A DNA stretch of 9,014 nucleotides from an uncultured Peptococcaceae bacterium (GTDB taxonomy: Bacteria; Bacillota; Peptococcia; Peptococcales; Peptococcaceae), in assembly GCA_900553245.1 (NCBI GenBank), contig USCP01000065.1:1-9014 (forward strand), read 5' to 3'. The notes under the pieces were generated by a model. It was given only the letters and a program-made list of their open reading frames with translations. It ran no database searches and was not told the DNA's origin. Both the position numbers and the translations under genes were made by a program. Position 1 is the stretch's first letter, and each line of letters starts with the position of its first letter. Shown in pieces: positions 6,726 to 9,014 of the stretch.

Positions 6726-7015
6726 GATAGCTGAGGCAAAAAAACCATTTTTTGTATATCTGACATCCTATTTATAAGTTTTTAAATCTGTTGATGTCAC
6801 TTGTCATATCACCAAAAACAACCTTTTTATACTTAATAAAATTTTTCTATTTTCTACTCAACGCCCTCCCTTTCATATGAAAATTACAACTAATAATCTA
6901 CATCCATGCATTTTCAGATAAGCTTCTATCCATTCAAATGCTATTTCAAATAACATCTATTTTCCTAACTTAGTTAATCCAGATATATAATTTTATTTTT
7001 TCTTAACACTTTTAT

Positions 7016-7044
7016 TTGTAACAACATATAGGTGTAACTATATT
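7016..7044 (+). promoter_or_regulatory. Candidate promoter upstream of the permease
   Basis: TTGTAA (7016-7021) and TATATT (7039-7044) are separated by 17 nt; the -35 and the end of the spacer share the direct repeat GTAAC. If this drives the permease, its leader would be about 330 nt. No better promoter was found nearer the gene. It may instead start a small RNA. Confidence 0.4.
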
Positions 7045-7100
7045 CTATTTAGGTGTTGGACAAAATCAAGAAATTAAAATATTCTATCAATAGCATAAAT

Positions 7101-7125
7101 AATCTGAACCGAGCTCATTCAGATT
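7101..7125. repeat. Inverted repeat AATCTGAA-N9-TTCAGATT
   Basis: Perfect 8-bp arms (7101-7108 and 7118-7125) are separated by 9 nt, about 50 bp downstream of the predicted start at 7050. It could be an operator or an RNA hairpin in the permease leader. No T-run follows, so it is not a terminator. Confidence 0.4.
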
Positions 7126-7379
7126 GCTTGATTAACGGAGTCTCTACGTGAACTCTATCGCACGTGCATCAAATACTCTCTGATAATCTTCTTCATAACG
7201 GGCAGAATCCTAGATGAAGAAGCTTTCTAAATGATGAAGCTAATCGTTAGCATGACCTACCCAAATCTGGAATTATTCTCAAAGCACAAATATTGCAGTA
7301 CGAATAGCGTTTAATAATTCTCTTATTTGATTAATTATTGTTAAGTACTGTCACCACAGTTCAGTTAGGAGGAAATATC

Positions 7380-8819
7380 ATGGGCGCACAAGCAGCAAGT
7401 TCTAACAAACACCTTTTCACTTGGGCGATTGTATTAGCATTCATGTTTGGTTTTGGTTTTTTGCCACCAATCGGTGCAATGACTCCTACCGGCATGCGCA
7501 TTCTCGGGACATTTATTGGTTGTATTATTGGTTGGACGACTTTAGGGATTCTTGAAACCACTTTCTTTGGTGTAATCGCGTTTGGTCTTACTATTGGTTT
7601 TAGCCAATACGTATCAACTAGTTTCGGTACTCCGATGATTGCAATGATGTTAATTTTTTTCCCGATCTGCGGGATGCTCAATCACTACAATGTACTTCAA
7701 GTACTCGCACAAAAGTTCATCACCACTAAATTCTGCGAAGGCCATCCATGGCGTATAGTATTCATGGTAATGTTTGGTGCTTACGTTTGTGCTCCTATCA
7801 ATGCTCTCGTTGTAGCAGTACTTTTCATCGAATTCGTACACAGTATATGCGTAATTGCTGAGATCAAAACTCCATCGCGTTTCTCCTCTTCACTTCTTAT
7901 CGGTGTTGCTCTTGCTATAATGACCGGTCAGTTGACTATTCCGGTATTCGGTACTCCATTGGTACTCGTTGCAGCTCTTGGCGCCATCACCGGTATCTCA
8001 GTAAATTTAGTGAAATATATGGCATTACTCATTCCATTGAGCATTATTCTTCTCCTCGTATTTGTACTTTGTATGCGCTTTGTTCTTAAGATTGATGTTG
8101 AACCCTTGCGCAAGGTAACCATAGAATCCCTAGGAGGTAGCACCAAATTCAACAAAAATCAACGTAAATCTTTGACCGTAATGGTTCTTATATTAGCAGC
8201 ACTCGTTATTCAAAGCATCCTTCCAAAGAGCACCCCATTAAGTGACTTCATTGCCGGTAAGATTGGTATCTTTGGTATTTGTATGATTGCTATGGGCGTT
8301 ATAATTTTCTTGAAAGCTGAAGATGGCAAGCCGTTGTTCAACTTCCATGAATGTGCACGTAAAGGCATGGCTTGGGATCCATTCTATCTTGCAGCGTTTA
8401 TTGTTCCTTTTGCAACCTTCATGACTGGTGACCAAACCGGTATCGCTCAAACTATTGCTATGGCGATGAAGCCACTCTTTGCACTTCCACCATTCATGTT
8501 CTTAATTCTCATGTTCTTGTGTGTAAACATCATTACCAATTTCGCACAAAATACTGTAGTAATTATTACCTTTATGCCACTCTTCCTTGCTTACGGTAAA
8601 GCCACTGGTTTTGATATGGAAGGTTTCTACATTCTACTTTTCTTGCTCGCACAAATGGCACTTGCTACCCCTGGTAGCTCCACCCCATGCGGTATCGTTT
8701 ACTCCGCTACAGGATTAGTAGACGTTAAGATGGTATTGAAGATGTCCTTAAAAATTATGCCCATTCTCTTCATTATATTGATGCTCTTAGGCGTACCTTA
8801 CACCTTTTTACTCTTCTAA
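7380..8819 (+). CDS. SLC13/DASS-family anion permease (probable dicarboxylate transporter)
   Basis: This 479-residue integral membrane protein is largely hydrophobic, with about 11-13 membrane segments. Features fit the divalent anion:sodium symporter family. The first hairpin region contains TGQLTIPVFGTPL (182-194). The second repeat has ITNFAQNTVVIITFMP (385-400), where QNT stands for the family's SNT signature. A terminal motif ATPGSSTPCGIVYSATG (429-445) precedes the last helix. By family it would import di- or tricarboxylates such as succinate, malate, tartrate or citrate, probably with Na+; the substrate is not readable here. The ATG at 7380 is chosen over one at 7338 because AGGAGG (7367-7372) is 7 nt upstream. 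Its codons are richer in A/T than those of the hydrolase and fusion genes. No clear terminator lies before the IS end 45 bp downstream. Confidence 0.88.
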   Translation: MGAQAASSNKHLFTWAIVLAFMFGFGFLPPIGAMTPTGMRILGTFIGCIIGWTTLGILETTFFGVIAFGLTIGFSQYVSTSFGTPMIAMMLIFFPICGMLNHYNVLQVLAQKFITTKFCEGHPWRIVFMVMFGAYVCAPINALVVAVLFIEFVHSICVIAEIKTPSRFSSSLLIGVALAIMTGQLTIPVFGTPLVLVAALGAITGISVNLVKYMALLIPLSIILLLVFVLCMRFVLKIDVEPLRKVTIESLGGSTKFNKNQRKSLTVMVLILAALVIQSILPKSTPLSDFIAGKIGIFGICMIAMGVIIFLKAEDGKPLFNFHECARKGMAWDPFYLAAFIVPFATFMTGDQTGIAQTIAMAMKPLFALPPFMFLILMFLCVNIITNFAQNTVVIITFMPLFLAYGKATGFDMEGFYILLFLLAQMALATPGSSTPCGIVYSATGLVDVKMVLKMSLKIMPILFIILMLLGVPYTFLLF

Positions 8820-8864
8820 CCTCATCTTAAAAATAATACCTGAAAAAAGAACCAAACTTTGATA

Positions 8865-9014
8865 TGTACCCAAAATTCTGGACACATAACTTTATAAATT
8901 GAATCTTAGCATATGGATGTCATTCTGTATTTTACAGGAGGCATCCATTTTGTTTTTGCCTGTATTCTTTCGCTATTGTAGTATTCTATATACTCATCTA
9001 CAGCTCTTGAAAAC
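8865..9014 (-). mobile_element. End of an IS3-family insertion sequence (continues past the window)
   Basis: The transposase C-terminus (8906-9014, minus) is followed by a terminal-repeat-like sequence whose outer tip is TGTACCCAAAATTCTGGACA (8865-8884). IS3-family ends characteristically begin with TG, and the gap of about 20 nt from the end of this repeat to the stop codon is typical. The exact boundary and target duplication cannot be fixed without the other end. Confidence 0.75.
8906..9014 (-). CDS. IS3-family transposase (orfB, rve integrase domain), C-terminal 35 residues
   Basis: The minus-strand frame enters from the right edge and stops at TAA (8906-8908). The visible sequence includes DEYIEYYNSERIQAK followed by KWMPPVKYR. 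This is the hallmark tail of IS3/IS150-group orfB transposases (YxxYYNxxRIxxKxxxMxPxxYR), just after the catalytic DDE domain, which lies outside the window. The gene is cut by the window rather than visibly broken, so whether the element is intact is unknown. It converges with the permease gene, so readthrough from either side could interfere with the other. Confidence 0.9.
   Translation of the reverse strand, partial: FSRAVDEYIEYYNSERIQAKTKWMPPVKYRMTSIC

Larger units (their letters stand above)
6726..7379. other. AT-rich intergenic region between guaA and the permease, no gene seen
   Basis: About 650 bases with dense stops in all frames and no start with a ribosome binding site until the permease. 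It holds a candidate rightward promoter (7016-7044), an 8-bp inverted repeat (7101-7125), a short dyad GCTAA-TCG-TTAGC (7239-7251), and finally AGGAGG (7367-7372) for the permease. The part to about 7090 is markedly AT-rich; 7090-7290 is less so and could hold a leader or small RNA. Confidence 0.6.

Noticed and set aside
7125..7290. A minus-strand reading that looks protein-like between several stops (around RYEEDYQRVFDAR)
   Set aside because: I considered a decayed gene or recoded stops, but about five stops in roughly 60 codons is near chance for this composition and no family could be recognised.
7338..7379. Upstream ATG extending the permease by 14 residues
   Set aside because: It has no ribosome binding site, whereas AGGAGG stands 7 nt before the ATG at 7380.

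Overview
The window looks like part of a Bacillota (Firmicutes-type) chromosome. Strong AGGAGG-type ribosome binding sites precede most starts, promoters are sigma-A-like, and intrinsic terminators are compact. The gene content would fit the anaerobic Negativicutes, but no rRNA or other taxonomic marker is present, so the class is only a guess.

Layout, left to right. Positions 1-69 hold a tetranucleotide tract (CTTG, about 11.5 copies). Read on the minus strand, it lies just inside the 5' end of an open frame that runs off the left edge. That frame has a good promoter at 118-147 with a 14-bp perfect palindrome beside it, so it has the form of a phase-variable (contingency) gene. A TetR-family regulator follows (336-926, minus), divergent from a small two-helix potassium channel (1177-1599, plus); a 15-bp palindrome in the regulator's leader is a likely operator. 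Two terminators back to back (1658-1769) separate the channel from a convergent 706-residue multidomain protein (1768-3888, minus). Its domains are an SseB-like domain, an ADP-ribose macrodomain, an intact SpoT-type HD hydrolase and an unassigned C-terminal region. Next is an alpha/beta hydrolase of the monoacylglycerol lipase type (4220-5167, minus) with its own promoter and terminator. GMP synthase follows (guaA, 5319-6608, minus); its glutaminase domain is internally deleted and has lost its catalytic residues. About 700 AT-rich bases (6677-7379) then lead to an SLC13/DASS-family anion permease (7380-8819, plus). At the right edge is the end of an IS3-family insertion sequence (about 8865 onward), with the last 35 codons of its transposase on the minus strand.

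No shared pathway is evident. Nearly every gene has its own promoter, and most have their own terminator, so this is a set of single-gene units. The points most worth following up are the SseB-macro-HD fusion, which joins two hydrolase folds known for undoing nucleotide-based modification or signalling; the GMP synthase without a working glutaminase, together with a leader hairpin that displays an anti-Shine-Dalgarno sequence; and the repeat-bearing gene start at the left edge.
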